A stretch of DNA of 64,000 nt from Diphasiastrum complanatum (lineage: Eukaryota; Streptophyta; Lycopodiopsida; Lycopodiales; Lycopodiaceae), in the NCBI GenBank assembly GCA_029204225.1, contig CM055112.1, positions 1,431,314 through 1,495,313 of the forward strand, in the 5' to 3' direction. Position numbers and translations under genes: made by a program. Below, piece by piece: positions 1-11,030 of the stretch. A model generated the notes under the pieces. That model was not told the DNA's origin. It worked only from the letters and a program-made list of their open reading frames with translations, and searched no databases. Within the stretch, counting starts at the first letter, position 1. The number at the start of each line of letters is the position of its first letter.

Positions 1-42
1 GAACGAGAGAGAAATATCGAGAGAAAGAGATCGTCTCTGAGT

Positions 43-46
<4 letters not shown>

Positions 47-92
<46 letters not shown>
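47..92. repeat. (GA)n microsatellite
   Basis: An uninterrupted GA tract inside the peptide-locus repeat. The same position in the other copies also carries GA/CT tracts (about 48,475-48,501 and 63,905-63,940), so it belongs to the unit. Confidence 0.9.
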
Positions 93-95
<3 letters not shown>

Positions 96-365
96 ATCTG
101 TTTAGAAAGTCTCTTACATATGGACTTTCTATTTTATCCAATATCAAATCATAACCTTTCATTGTAATGCATATCTACGTTCTATAATATGCCATGTGGT
201 TGATTTCTTTGAGCAGATAGCTCAAATTTGAAAACTTCCTATCTTTATTAATAAAAGATGGGAAAACCATCAAGAGTACAAAGGAATGCATGTTGAAAGT
301 GTAAAGGCCATAAGGTAAATCTACATACTGTACAACTAAAATAAAACAACAATCTCGCAGAGTAT

Positions 366-735
366 TTACATAAAGCCTACTGCTTGGTGTAAGTCGCTAG
401 TTAAGATAGTTGGAAGTTTAGGTAGTGCAGGAAGCTGTGAAGTAGCCATTCCTGCAACTATGGCACATCGAAGTATTGCAAGTGCCTGAGTGCGTTGTAA
501 AGTCATAGAAACTCGTTGACGATAATAAGCCGTGATAATAGATAAAGGTGAGGCACCACGTCCTTAGAGTTTCGCTGCAAAACCTGCACAAGATGCATAT
601 GATATAAAATCATCGAATTTCTTATGCAGGCACCCATATGTTTCCAAAGCAAAAGGAATAAAGTATTCTCTAGGAGTGCGATGTGAATAATCTTGAAATT
701 CGGGTATAGAACAATTGTAAAAATTGAATGATCCA
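366..735 (-). pseudogene. Decayed transposon-like ORF fragment, copy 1
   Basis: Homologue of the better-kept minus-strand frame at 48,779-49,130. Recognisable words include ETYGCLHKKFDD-like and YYRQGVSMTLQ-like segments in shifted frames. It is broken by an in-frame TAA where the better copy has a glutamine codon (AAACTCTAAGGACG against AAACTCCAAGGACG), and by a small insertion around 595-612. The inverted copy at 63.3-63.6 kb shares the TAA. Such 'GCLH...FL..C' segments are, from memory, common at the C-terminus of plant reverse-transcriptase-like ORFs, so this is probably mobile-element debris. That family assignment is inference. Confidence 0.5.
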
Positions 736-1150
736 TCATTGGATCATCCTATCTATGTCATACAAGTGTAATTTGAAACGTGCATTGATCTCCATCGGAG
801 AAAGCACACAATTTGGATTCGTGCCTCCACCATCAAACTCATGTATAGGTGCATTTATCTGCCAAAACAAATTAGGTTCAAGATCGATAAGATTTGTCAT
901 TGCTGTCTCCTTGGAACTTTGACGAGACAGAGAGAACGATGCGAGAGCGAGAAACCGCGCTGCTATATTGAACTTGATGGAGAATCAACAGAAGTATGTT
1001 AGCGCGGTTCCCTTCTATGTTTGTACTGAAATGAACAAAACTGTATGATTTTGTATCGACGGCTGATTTTCTGATGGCAGATGGCTAGCCTTTAGCTATA
1101 GGGTTTAGGGAACACAAGACTCAAATGATCTTGTTTCTATTAAAAGGTAT

Positions 1151-1549
1151 TCATTGCGTGTTGCTCGCAGGTACAAGAGAGGCGAAGCTGTCCAGCTTAT
1201 CGGTTTTTGATTTAGGGTTGGAATTTAAGAAATAACGAGCAGTCCTGTGGTTCGTTGAAAGTCTTGGTGATGTTTTAATGTTCATCTGCTCTTTGGATAT
1301 AGCTGAAACGTAATTCGGGCATTCATTAATACTGTTAGACGTGACCGTCTCTCCGATCTCGGAATGAGTACACGTCGGGGGTGCGGGAGGGATGAATCTA
1401 ACAGATTCAAATCCATAGCTGGCTTCCAATCTCTTATAAGTTGCAGGTTGTTCCTTCACATGTCGAGCATCGGAAGCTAAAGAATCAAACGAAATCAGAA
1501 AGACTAACATCAGAATCCCTGGCATTATTTTCCCAAAGTTCAAATCCAT
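1151..1549 (-). CDS. Small secreted two-cysteine peptide (type 1)
   Basis: A 132-residue protein of a family I do not recognise. It begins with a hydrophobic signal peptide (about residues 8-25, core ILMLVFLISF) and a likely cleavage site after residue 25 or 28 (SLA/SDA). The mature part starts RHVKEQPAT, followed by KRLEASYGFES. It has a proline-rich patch (IPPAPP), cysteines at about 60 and 77, and a polar tail ending DSFASLVPASNTQ. I start at the ATG at 1549; a GTG two codons upstream would extend the frame, but the sister genes start at MDLN. Close paralogues lie at 49,551-49,949, 51,825-52,250 and 60,587-61,012. Two cysteines could form one disulphide; a secreted signal or defence role is only a guess. 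A same-strand upstream frame ends about 47 bases before the start. Confidence 0.75.
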   Translation of the reverse strand: MDLNFGKIMPGILMLVFLISFDSLASDARHVKEQPATYKRLEASYGFESVRFIPPAPPTCTHSEIGETVTSNSINECPNYVSAISKEQMNIKTSPRLSTNHRTARYFLNSNPKSKTDKLDSFASLVPASNTQ

Positions 1550-1596
1550 TGACACTGAAACTATGAATTAGTGCAATTAGTGTAGTTTCTCCGGCT

Positions 1597-2266
1597 CTAG
1601 ATCAAATGCTGTGCCCAAGCTTGAGAAATTGAATTGATTACGCAGCTCTCCAATCTGACATCTGCCATGTTCCTGATAGATGGAGGAGAAAATGAGTTGC
1701 AGTTATTTGTTGAATACCAAGAAGATAAACGGATCTCCTTAGATAGTACACGAAGAGCAGGTTGAGCCGGTTTATTTGTTGCTCTTTGTTTCGGTGCAAC
1801 AGCTGCGCCAGCCAAATTTGACGATGCAGGCAGAGCAAGATTTGAAGATAGAAATATCAGGAGGAGTTTTGACGTAGAAAAGCGATATTGAGAAAGAGAA
1901 TGGGATGAAGTTAAGAGCAGACCGAGACGTTAGACGCAACAGGTCCTGTTCGCTGCTTGTAGCGCGAGACCTGGTGTCGATGTCGCGTTGTTTTGCCAAC
2001 GACTTTTTCCATATGCAAATTTTAATGTGTGTATTGTAGTTAGAGCTTTCGGTCAAACGCTTTTGCGCTGGAGACCGTAACGAATGGCCATTTTGTGAAC
2101 GGTGAGGTGTTTGAGGCAAAGGCGGCCGCATGTGTCTTGCACCATTGTTTGTTGGACAACTTGAGATGCATGAAATCATCCAAGTGAGTGAGGCAAATGC
2201 CCCACAAATTGTCATATGTCTTCTCAAAAGGATATATCCTTTTGAATCAAGCTGTAAAATATTCAC
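1597..2266 (-). other. Conserved upstream reading frame, frameshifted copy
   Basis: This sits just upstream of the peptide gene on the same strand. In the copies at 49,997-50,614 and 62,227-62,844 it is one open frame of 205 codons. Here a frameshift near 1815-1850 splits it into 1772-2266 and 1597-1815. The last 70 codons, with words such as AVAPKQRATNKPAQPALR and SCVINSISQAWAQ, match in all copies. It may be 5' leader containing an upstream ORF rather than a separate protein. Confidence 0.4.
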
Positions 2267-3131
2267 GTTACTACAATTGAGATAATATTCACTTTACCCC
2301 CAATGGAAAAGCAAGTTGCAGACCTTCAACAAGCACTTTTCAATTTAGGTACCTACTACCATGTGTCTCAGATTTAGTAGACCCCCTCCATCATACTCTC
2401 ACATTTTCACTTTTACCTTTGTATCATTGCTACCCACCATTGATTTTTTGACACTTGGCAAAAGGTGAATTTGGCTCCTAATTTCTTGTGAATATAATAT
2501 ATGTAATCCAATTAAAGGCTGACACTTCAGCACAACTAGCCCATGTACCTAATTTTTAAAGCTCTCTGAAGGGCTGGAATTTAATCATTTTAGTCTTTGA
2601 CCGCTAGTTTTTTGACACGTCATGAAAATTGAAATTCCTTTGTCATTTATAAACTTCCATCAAAAGATTTGCATTGGTATTAAGGTTCAAAGTGGCATTT
2701 GGCCTTGACTTGAATTTTATGTTTGGCGGTTCCATTCTTTGAGTTGCTAGTTCTCTTCCAAGTGACATATTAGAGCAATCTTGGGTTAAAATTGACCATT
2801 TCTAGAAGGCAAAGAGATTTTTGTATTAGTCATAATATTGATAAGTACATTAAGATGTTGGATTGTTCTACTATCAGAATTGATTCATCTGAATAATCGA
2901 TCCTTAATCTAGATCTATTCGTTATCCAGTTTTGTAGTTTTATTCGTGTTTCTACACAGTCCATAGAAATATTCAGGAATCGCTCAATAGGTGGCTCCGA
3001 CATATCGAATAAGGCTAAAAGCATGGTTTGGTGGTACAACATAGACTTTCAAGGACACTACCTTTTTTGGGTAGAAATGTATTTATGTTTTCTATTGGAG
3101 GAGAGATCATTGTAGTCAGCTTGGACATGTT
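2226..3131. other. Intergenic, no gene seen
   Basis: AT-rich DNA between the peptide repeat and the gypsy remnant. No convincing reading frame, repeat or RNA gene was seen. Confidence 0.6.
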
Positions 3132-5140
3132 ATGAAATTCTGCCTTGAGCGACAGAAAGGCGTAACTCAAGTGATTGAGATGTCAGGTAAAGAAAATCTT
3201 AAGCTAGAAATCAATATAGTTAATTCTGAGTGCGATTGTTCTCTTAGTACTACCTCATTCTTGCCAAATGATTTATTTCATTTGAAAGGCACTGTAAATG
3301 GACATGAAGTTAGTATTTTAGTGGACAGTGGATCTACTCATAATTTTATTAACTCTAGTCTTGTGAAGAAACCCAGCCTCAAAACTGAAGTCAGTAACCA
3401 TAGATATCGAGTATATCTAGCTTCAGGTGCAGAGTTGGAAACGTGAGATGCTAAAGTTCCAAGGCTCCCAATTTGGATCCAAGATTATAGAGAGCTAATT
3501 GATTTTCATGTTTTAGATTTAGCACGTACGGACATAATTCTAGGATACGAGTGGTTATTTAATAAGCATTCTAAGATAAATTTTGAGAAGCATGTTCTCT
3601 CCTTTCAGGAGGGTAAAGAAATAGTTACATTGTTTGGTAATTCTAGGTAGTAGACAACCTTACAGGTAGTAGAAAACCTTACAGGTTTTCTCAAAAAGAC
3701 GAGATAGAGATTACTAAGAAAATTGAAAATTATCTAAAGATGGGTCATATTCAGCCAAGTAAGTCACCTTGGAGTGCTTTTGTTCTTCTTAAATCGAAGA
3801 AAGATAAGGCTTCAGGTTGTGTGTGGACTACAAGGGGTCGAATAAGGTAACTATTAAAAATAAATATCCTTTGCCTCATATGGATGATCTGGTAGATCGA
3901 TTAGGTGGAGCAAAATACTTCACAAAGATGGATTTTAGAACCGGTTATCATCAAATTAGGATTCATCTGGATGATGTGCAAAAGACTGATTTTTGGACGA
4001 GATTCGGTCATTATGAATTTTTCATGCTTCCTTTTGGGTTGACGAATGCACCAGCTACGTTCCAACAGATGATGAATGATCTTTTTCATCCATATCTAGG
4101 GAAGTTTGTGGCTATATTCTTGGATGATATTCTCATCTACAATAGGACACTTACGAAGCATTTGAGTAATCTCAAGACTCTCTTAGATATTCTCAGACGA
4201 GAGAAAATTTATGCTAAGGAATCTAAATGTGGATTCTTTAAGCATGAGTTGTTGTACCTCAGTCATAAGATCACCTGTAGTGGGTTGGAGATTGATGAGA
4301 GTAAGGTCAAGACAGTGCTTGAGTGGCCAATACCGAAGACTCTAAAGTACTTTCGTAATCAGAGTGATATGAGGGGTCATAAATCTTGATGGGTTGAGCT
4401 TATATAGGAATTTGATGATGAGATCCGATATGTCAAGGGCAGCTCTAACCAAGTTGCGGATGCACTAGTCGAATTGGTAAACTAAATGAACTTTCATTCA
4501 CCCAGATTTTCAGTAATCTGTATCTTTCGTTGAGAGGAAAGTGTGAATTAGATTCTCATTTTGGTCCCATCTGGAAGACGGTGGAGATAGGCAAAAATGA
4601 GAATAGAATAGAGATTTACTCGCAAGGGTCTCAGGTTCCTAGGAAAGATAAGAAGATAGCGGAACAGTTCTCTATCTGAGGTGGTTCACTATTTCGGAAT
4701 GGAAAAATTTGTGTACCAATGGATGATGAGTTAAAGAAGAAAATTCTTTATGAAGAAGAGAGTTTTATTGGCCAAAACTTAAGCCATTTGTCGAGTCTTA
4801 TGCGGTTAAATGTAGACCTTGTCAATTAGCCAAAGCCGAACGCTTAAATACTGGAGGGTTGTTACATCCCCTAGATGTCCCTTAGAAACGATGGGAAAAT
4901 ATATATATGGATTTTGTGGTTGGACTTCCAAGGACCAAACGTCAAAATAATTCTATTTGAGTTGTGGTAGACAGGTTGACAAAGTTAGCTACTTTTATAT
5001 TAGTCAAGTCAACTGCTAAGACTTCAAGTTTAGCCCAGATCTTTGTGGAAAGATTATTTAGGCTTCAAGGATTGCCAAGAGATATAGTTACTGATAGAGA
5101 TCCTAAATTTACAATTCACTTTTGGTTAGCTGTGTTTCAT
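3132..5140 (+). mobile_element. Ty3/gypsy retrotransposon remnant
   Basis: Gypsy-order pol pieces lie in sequence on the plus strand. The aspartic protease is at 3132-3446 (active-site words ILVDSGSTHNFIN). Reverse transcriptase is at 3817-4389 (KMDFRTGYHQIRI, PFGLTNAPATFQ, and the catalytic box as FLDD in place of the usual YxDD or FxDD). An RNase H tail lies near 4410-4480 (RYVKGSSNQVADAL). The integrase core lies near 4900-5140 (MDFVVGLPRT, VVVDRLTKLA, IVTDRDPKF). Frames are split by stops and by a deletion between RT and RNase H, so it cannot be autonomous. No LTRs are evident. It ends about 100 bases before the glyoxal oxidase start. Confidence 0.9.
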
Positions 5141-5168
5141 AAGCTGAAACTGAAACTGTGCCTGCATA

Positions 5169-5244
5169 GGATTGTCGCTGCTTGCTTTCGTGCATCTAGA
5201 GATCTAGGATTGTCGCTGCTTGCTTTCGTGCATCTAGAGATCTA
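5169..5244 (+). repeat. 38-bp perfect tandem duplication before glyoxal oxidase ATG
   Basis: Two identical 38-base units (5169-5206 and 5207-5244) begin GGATTGTCGCTGCTTGC and end GAGATCTA. They lie between the gypsy integrase fragment and the ATG at 5248, so they would fall in the promoter or 5' leader of the gene. Confidence 0.95.
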
Positions 5245-5247
5245 GAG

Positions 5248-6888
5248 ATGGGTCTTTTCAGGTATGCGCTTGATTCAGGCATTAAAATGTTGTTGTGCTC
5301 GTTGTGGGTGGCTTCAGTTCTGCAGGTTGCTCTGTCTCAAGGTAACTGGGAAGTTCTTGTGCAGAATGCCGGCATCGCTTCAATGCATACTGCAGTCACG
5401 CACTATGGAAATGTGATTCTGCTTGATAGAACCGTCATCGGACCTTCTCAAATCAAGCTCCCGAATGGAAGATGCCGCACTGATCCTGCAGACCTCACTA
5501 GCACTACGGATTGCTCAGCCCACTCGGTCTTGTTCAATCCTGGAGCAAACAGTGTGAGACCACTTTACATTGCTACTGATACCTGGTGTTCATCTGGCCA
5601 ATTTTTTGGATGTTTTGGTGATGGTACCCTGGTACAAACTGGTGGAGATTTTGACGGCAATAAAAAGGTGAGAAGATTTTCTCCCTGCAATGATGGCATA
5701 TGTGACTGGGTTGAAGCAACTGATCAAACTCTACAACAAGGAAGATGGTATGCCACTAATCAGATACTACCAGACGGAACTAGGCAAATTATTGTTGGAG
5801 GGAGGAGTGTTTTCACGACTGAGTTCATTCCTGCCAACGGTCAGGGAACCACTACCTTAGCGCTTTTGCAACAAACCAACGATGCACAGAATGACAACTA
5901 CTATCCATTTGTTCACCTCATTCCAGATGGAAATCTCTTCATATTTGCTAACAGAGACTCAATTCTCTACAACTACGCAACAAACACAGTGGTGAGGACC
6001 TACCCAAAGATCCCAGGAGAACCAAGGAACTATCCTTCTGCAGGATCGTCAGTACTGTTGCCCCTTACTGCTAGCAATGGCTTCCGAACAGCCGAGGTGC
6101 TTGTCTGTGGAGGTGCACAATACGGAGCATTTCTTAATACACAGAAATTTTTGACAGCCTCAGATAGTTGTGGACGCATAACTGTAACAGATGCTAATCC
6201 AGGGTGGGCAATGGAGACCGTGCCCACTCCGCGTACGATGGGTGACATGGTTTTTCTTCCTACCGGGGATGTTCTCATCATTAACGGTGCTCAGAATGGC
6301 TGTCAAGGTTGGGGCAATGCTAAGAATCCAGCTTTGAGCCCAGTTCTCTACACGCCAGCAGCTGCAGCAGGCCAGCGCTTTACAACCTTAGCTGCAACTA
6401 CAATCGCTAGGGTATATCATTCGACCGCCAGTCTTCTTCCAGATGCTCGGATACTTCTTGCTGGCAGCAAAACCCACCAATTATACACCTTCACAGGCGA
6501 CTTTCCAACAGAATTAAGGATAGAAGCCTTTTCGCCGGATTATCTTAGCTCCGCAAACAACAACAATAATAAACCCACAATTGTCAGCTCTCCAGCAGGT
6601 GCTGTTTCTTATGGAACGACTTTCACTGTAGTCTTTTCTGTCCCGACTGCACCACAAAATATCATAGCAATTAATCTAGTGAGTTCCCCCTACACCACAC
6701 ACTCCTATTCACAAGGACAGAGACTCCTGGAATTGGCGGTGGCTAATCAGGTCAGTACTGGTAATAACTTCCAAGTTACAGTCACTGCTCCCAGCAGTAA
6801 CGTCATAGCTCCAACTGCTTATTACATGATGTTTGCAGTCAATCAAGGAATTCCAAGCAGTGCAGTTTGGGTGAAAATCTCAAACTGA
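5248..6888 (+). CDS. Glyoxal oxidase / galactose-oxidase-like copper radical oxidase, secreted
   Basis: An intact single-exon frame of 546 residues, the usual length of plant aldehyde oxidases of the glyoxal oxidase type. These extracellular enzymes oxidise aldehydes to acids and reduce O2 to H2O2 in the wall. The signal peptide spans about residues 14-31 (hydrophobic LLCSLWVASVLQVAL). A seven-bladed propeller-type N-terminal domain occupies about 35-430 and a DUF1929-type immunoglobulin-like C-terminal domain about 440-546. Expected copper and radical ligands are all present: Cys114 (DTWCSSGQ), Tyr168 (GRWYAT), Tyr390-His391 (ARVYHST) and His485 (TTHSYSQGQR). A second Met at residue 14 (5287) would give a more standard signal peptide and may be the true start. 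Lack of introns is common in this family. The gypsy fragment ends within about 110 bases upstream, so the promoter must be short, retroelement-derived, or beyond an unseen 5' intron. Confidence 0.95.
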   Translation: MGLFRYALDSGIKMLLCSLWVASVLQVALSQGNWEVLVQNAGIASMHTAVTHYGNVILLDRTVIGPSQIKLPNGRCRTDPADLTSTTDCSAHSVLFNPGANSVRPLYIATDTWCSSGQFFGCFGDGTLVQTGGDFDGNKKVRRFSPCNDGICDWVEATDQTLQQGRWYATNQILPDGTRQIIVGGRSVFTTEFIPANGQGTTTLALLQQTNDAQNDNYYPFVHLIPDGNLFIFANRDSILYNYATNTVVRTYPKIPGEPRNYPSAGSSVLLPLTASNGFRTAEVLVCGGAQYGAFLNTQKFLTASDSCGRITVTDANPGWAMETVPTPRTMGDMVFLPTGDVLIINGAQNGCQGWGNAKNPALSPVLYTPAAAAGQRFTTLAATTIARVYHSTASLLPDARILLAGSKTHQLYTFTGDFPTELRIEAFSPDYLSSANNNNNKPTIVSSPAGAVSYGTTFTVVFSVPTAPQNIIAINLVSSPYTTHSYSQGQRLLELAVANQVSTGNNFQVTVTAPSSNVIAPTAYYMMFAVNQGIPSSAVWVKISN

Positions 6889-7270
6889 TCATGACAACTT
6901 TTGAAACTAAGACCTTGCTCATACTCTTGTACATGCATTCCAGTCGATGTAGCCAGGATACTCCAGCCAAAAGATTCTAGATCACGTCGTACTGGATTGC
7001 GAGGAGCTCAATCGAGCATGTATGATTAGCGATGTATTTTTTCGATTAAATGAAACATTGAATAAACTACATCAGATGCGTATCTCTGATACGTCAGGAA
7101 GTACGATATTAAGCTGTTAGTACATTTCACTTTTCACATGTTCCTTGTATGTACAGGAAAGAGTTGTGATTTTTATTTAACTCAGTGTAAACTCATATCC
7201 CGATTCCCACACTCTCATCAATATACTTTGTGGCTACCAGGAAGTAACACATCAATAAAGTGATGCTTGA
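6889..7270 (+). other. Glyoxal oxidase 3' region with polyadenylation-like signals
   Basis: AT-rich DNA after the TGA, with AATAAA at 7061-7066 and again at 7254-7259. Either could end the transcript. Confidence 0.4.
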
Positions 7271-9057
7271 TTTATGCTTAATCTATCACCTGGATTGAGC
7301 TTGCAATGCCAAATACAATAGGAAAAGGTCAATATCCCAACTAATGGGCAGATTTGGCATTGCACATAGAAACAGCTTCAATTAGATCAAAAGCTTGATA
7401 TTGAATGTGCTCATTCCTTCTGGCTGCAACATTGTGCATGGATCAATATCCTTTTCCATTTGAATCAAAACCAACAAACCAATAAGCATTACCTAGGGCA
7501 TAATTAAGGGCCCCTTGTTTTTCTACAAACTTGAATGGGTCTACTTTTTAGGCCTCTGCCCTCAAAATATGTATTCTCATGGATGGAGTTTTGAAAATAC
7601 ATAAGGCTCGAAGATGAAATTTTAAAAACATGTAGGCCTCATGGATGGAATCATTCACGAAAATTTCAAAACTATGTTCATAGATTTTCTTTTTAAATTT
7701 CTTGACACACATTATGTATGATAACGCATGTTTGTTGGCCCATGGTAAGGATACAATGGCATATCCAATTGTCTTGTCGTGGTATCATTGCTCCATGGCT
7801 CGACAAGAGCACTCTCCATTATATTCTTGCAATGGGCCTTCAAACATAATGGAGTTTTATCCTATTTAATCCAATGAATAGAAATGGAGCTGAAATTGGA
7901 GTAGCCAATAAGAATCCGGAGTAGCTGAGTATGGTGGACATAAGAAAAAACTCTCAACGACAATGGGCCTCCAAACATTCATTATCTAGTCCATACATAA
8001 AAATTAAATATTTTTCCATGTGTTAGGGACTATTTGCTAGGGATTCAGGTAAGATGTCAACCTGCATAAGAAGCAACTAACTATGAGAAAAGAGCAATGT
8101 TGGCATCCCACACATCAATATTTGTCAAAACTAGTCAACAATCTAGAATGCAACAATCTAGAGCATAAAAGCCACATCAAATATGGATTAATCACTTTAA
8201 GCATGACCTGAAACTTGTTCCCTATTGTAGTTTATAACTATAAGAGATTACAGATTCCAAGAAATATATCAACATTAATATTAGATATCTGAAACAATTT
8301 GGATGTTTGTAAGTATGAAAGGAAAATTCATGGTCTACCAACTATATCAAGATATGATCTAAAAAATCCAAAATAATTGATTTCTATTGATCCATGTGGA
8401 TGTAGGAATGGAAAAAATTAATAAAAGACTTAGATGATTCCAAATCAAGTGGTATGTTTAAAATGAGTCAAAATTAAGTTACTAAAAATCAGAATATCTC
8501 TTCAACCTTGAGCCATGGGTTCAATTTTTAAGAGATGTCTTCTAAATTTGCATTGGATGAAGTTGACCTAATGTCAAACATTTTGAGGACTCACTACAAT
8601 AGTTGCTATGAATTTTGATGACATTTCTAACATGAAATCATATGATAATTATATTTCAAATCAATCCAGGCATCGAAAAATGAGTCAAAATAAGGTTGTT
8701 GGAGTCTAATAGTTATAAATATGTAGGGCTTTGACAACTCACAAGGATACAGCTACCATGTCATGTGCCAACCTGAGCATTAAAACATCTAATCCATTCA
8801 TAAACATCAAATTACAATGGAAATACAAGAAATCAAGAAAATACTCAAGAGATCAAGAAGATAGATAAAAATAGCAAAACTTCACCAAAATAGACAAAGT
8901 AAGAGTCCATTATTCATCATTATTGATCATTCATAAGATAAGGCCGGAAACTAGAGCATGATCAAAGCTCTCATGTGATTGTAGGCACATGTACCACAAA
9001 CTCCATCAAGAAAGCTCTCAAAAAGAAACTTCAAGATCACCAAAAGTTCAAAAATCA
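7271..9057. other. Intergenic, no gene seen
   Basis: AT-rich DNA without a frame that resembles a protein. Short self-similar phrases (for example CTCATGGATGGA near 7578 and 7632) suggest old repeats, but no element could be delimited. Confidence 0.55.
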
Positions 9058-9400
9058 CACTACAACATTCTGGGGGATTTCCGACCCTATTACCAAGGCT
9101 TTTATGAAGATTTTCTTTTTTTTTTGAAAAACATCATAATCCTCGGTATAAACCCTGAAGTATGCCTCGTAACGAGATCCTCGATAATTGCCTTGGTAAT
9201 CGAGGCTTCTTCACCTCATTTTTGCGTTGTGTATAGCACGCGTATACCGAGAGATACACCGCGACCCCTCGATATATCCCTCCCAACAAGCTATTGGTGA
9301 CCCTCTCTATTCCGAGGATTATACCGAGGAGTATCCCTTGGTATATCTCTATCAAAAGTTTACCCTGTTCCGAGGGTTATTCCGAGGGTTTAAAATCAGA
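9058..9400. mobile_element. CACTA-like transposon terminus with subterminal repeats
   Basis: Starts with CACTACAACATTCTGGGGG at 9058, which fits the terminal inverted repeat of CACTA (En/Spm) elements. It is followed between about 9135 and 9390 by roughly ten short motifs of the form CCGAGG/CCTCGG, often next to TAT or TATA and in both orientations, as in CACTA subterminal regions. No matching inverse terminus was found downstream, so this is a one-ended or truncated copy. The open frames across it are by-products. Confidence 0.4.
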
Positions 9401-10020
9401 AACGTTTTTTTAGGGCAGAATGGAGCCAGTCCATTCCACCCTAAAAATGGACTCCATCCGACATCATGAGTCTTTTGCACCACTTCTTATAAAGTTGGTA
9501 AGCAAAATCATTTGTTCATTCATTATTGTTAATAAAAAATATTGCCCCGATAGTTATGGTGGGATTCGCCACTTGCCCTCATAGCAAGTGCTAAGACCAA
9601 GTTGGAAAAGCACGTTATTCTCTCTCTAAAATGTATTGATCCCCAAGCTTCCTTTAAGCATACCTAGATCGTGTGAGGTAGGTGAATGCACATTGATCCG
9701 AGCTCTCTAGATTTTGCTAGATCCGATCAAAGTTTTTGAGCCATAGGGACTTGGCACTAGCTGGATTCTAGTCAAGAGATGTTGAGAGTGACGCTGACAT
9801 CAAATACGCGGGAACAACATTGTTGTTGCTGGTGCCGAAAACAATGCTAGCGCCAGTGGTGCCGAGAGTAAAGCTTGCACTTGTAACTAACTTTACAACA
9901 CTACTATTCAGTGTTTCAAGCTTGGCTTGAAAGGTTTACACAACTAGTCTAGATGAGCATGTAGGCAAGTATAGTTGGTAGGGTAGTCATGGGCTCTGAT
10001 TTCTAACATCCAACTATGGT
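9401..10020. other. Intergenic, no gene seen
   Basis: No coding signal. The phrase GGCACTAGCTGGATTCTAGT near 9750 recalls the inverted GCTAGTGCCAGGAATCTAG phrase at about 17,018, so this may contain old LTR material. Confidence 0.4.
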
Positions 10021-10022
10021 GG

Positions 10023-10116
10023 CTCTTTAAGAGCATCCACCAACCTTCACGTGCTCTATGAGTGCCATTGCCTTGACAATAGCTAAGGGCAGGATAGGTT
10101 GGTGGGTGCTAAAGAG
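10023..10116. repeat. Short hairpin, MITE-like
   Basis: The left arm 10,023-10,046 (CTCTTTAAGAGCATCCACC...) pairs with the right arm 10,096-10,116 (AGGTTGGTGGGTGCTAAAGAG) with few mismatches around a 50-base loop. Size and AT/GC pattern suit a small foldback element; no target-site duplication was established. Confidence 0.45.
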
Positions 10117-10189
10117 ATGTTGTAGGTGCTCTCAAGGAATCACCAATGTAAAATGGTGATGGCTAACATGAGACTCATTGGCTGCCATG

Positions 10190-10243
10190 ACCATCATGAG
10201 TTTAGCAAAACAAGACCATCATGAGTGGAGCAAAACAAGAGGC
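10190..10243 (+). repeat. 26-bp tandem duplication
   Basis: Two near-identical copies of a unit containing GACCATCATGAGT and AGCAAAACAAGA. Confidence 0.7.
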
Positions 10244-11030
10244 GGCCCCAATTTAGTGGGCTCGTGGCCCGTGGGGTCATATCCCCCTCGCTGTCACTGT
10301 CGTCAGCACCCGCTAGCGCTGTAGTCAGCAGCTGCAGCACGACCAGGGAAGGAGAGAAGGAAGCGAGAGCGATAGAGACAGAAGAGATTCTAGAATCTGA
10401 GAGATAGCAGAGGATCTGGCGATCGGTTGTATCTCAAAGATCCATGGGATCCTTCGCTTTGTCTGTCTTGTATTTGCCAAGATATAATACAGTGCACATC
10501 AGAATTATTGAGCAGAAAGAGACAGGCAAACGGCATTGCCTGTGCTACACTCAGTCAAATTCCTACTCACTACATAAGAAACTGAAAGCTATAGTTGAAT
10601 TTGCATAGTACAGTCCATTTTCCTTGTATTTGGAAGAAACCTCACCCCTTTTGCTGTTAATTCTCACACACACTGTTAGATGTGACACATGTTTGTAAAA
10701 TTATTTCTGTGAGTTATGCCCTTTTATTATCTGCCTATATCCGGGTCCTTCTAATAACTGATCTCCAAGTGTTTTCTGCTTGTAAATTTTGTTGTATTAG
10801 TCTCTGTGCTTGTGCTACTGTTCTGTTAAGTAGCAGGTTTTTTGGGTTGTTACTTTTTTTGCATAGATGCTGCTGCTTCCATTGAGAAATAGCTGTGAAG
10901 GCATATGCATGGGCAGATTATAGATCAGAATGCTGGTGTTATGAAGCAACCCAAGTGCCCAGAATAGTTGCTTGCTTTTGTAAGTGAGCTAAGTATTTTA
11001 CACCGGTGTTAGTTTGATAGCAGGAACAAG
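10244..11030 (+). other. Upstream region of the transporter pseudogene
   Basis: No convincing coding frame. It may hold promoter and leader sequence of the transporter fragment that follows. Confidence 0.35.

Larger units (their letters stand above)
1..2225. repeat. Peptide-locus repeat unit, copy 1
   Basis: This stretch is a same-orientation copy of about 48,440-50,620 and an inverted copy of about 62,220-64,000. From the start it holds a GA tract, a decayed transposon-like frame on the minus strand, one secreted-peptide gene on the minus strand, and its upstream reading frame. Similarity to the copy near 50.6 kb stops at about 2225, where an 18-base perfect palindrome (AAAAGGATATATCCTTTT) follows. 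The window opens inside the unit, so its left end is unseen. Confidence 0.85.

Noticed and set aside
41-92. GA and CT tracts as regulatory GAGA elements
   Set aside because: They occur throughout LTRs and repeats and vary freely; no positional link with a gene start.
10225-10407. 60-codon frame upstream of the transporter fragment
   Set aside because: Low-complexity Ser/Ala/Glu product, no homology recognised.
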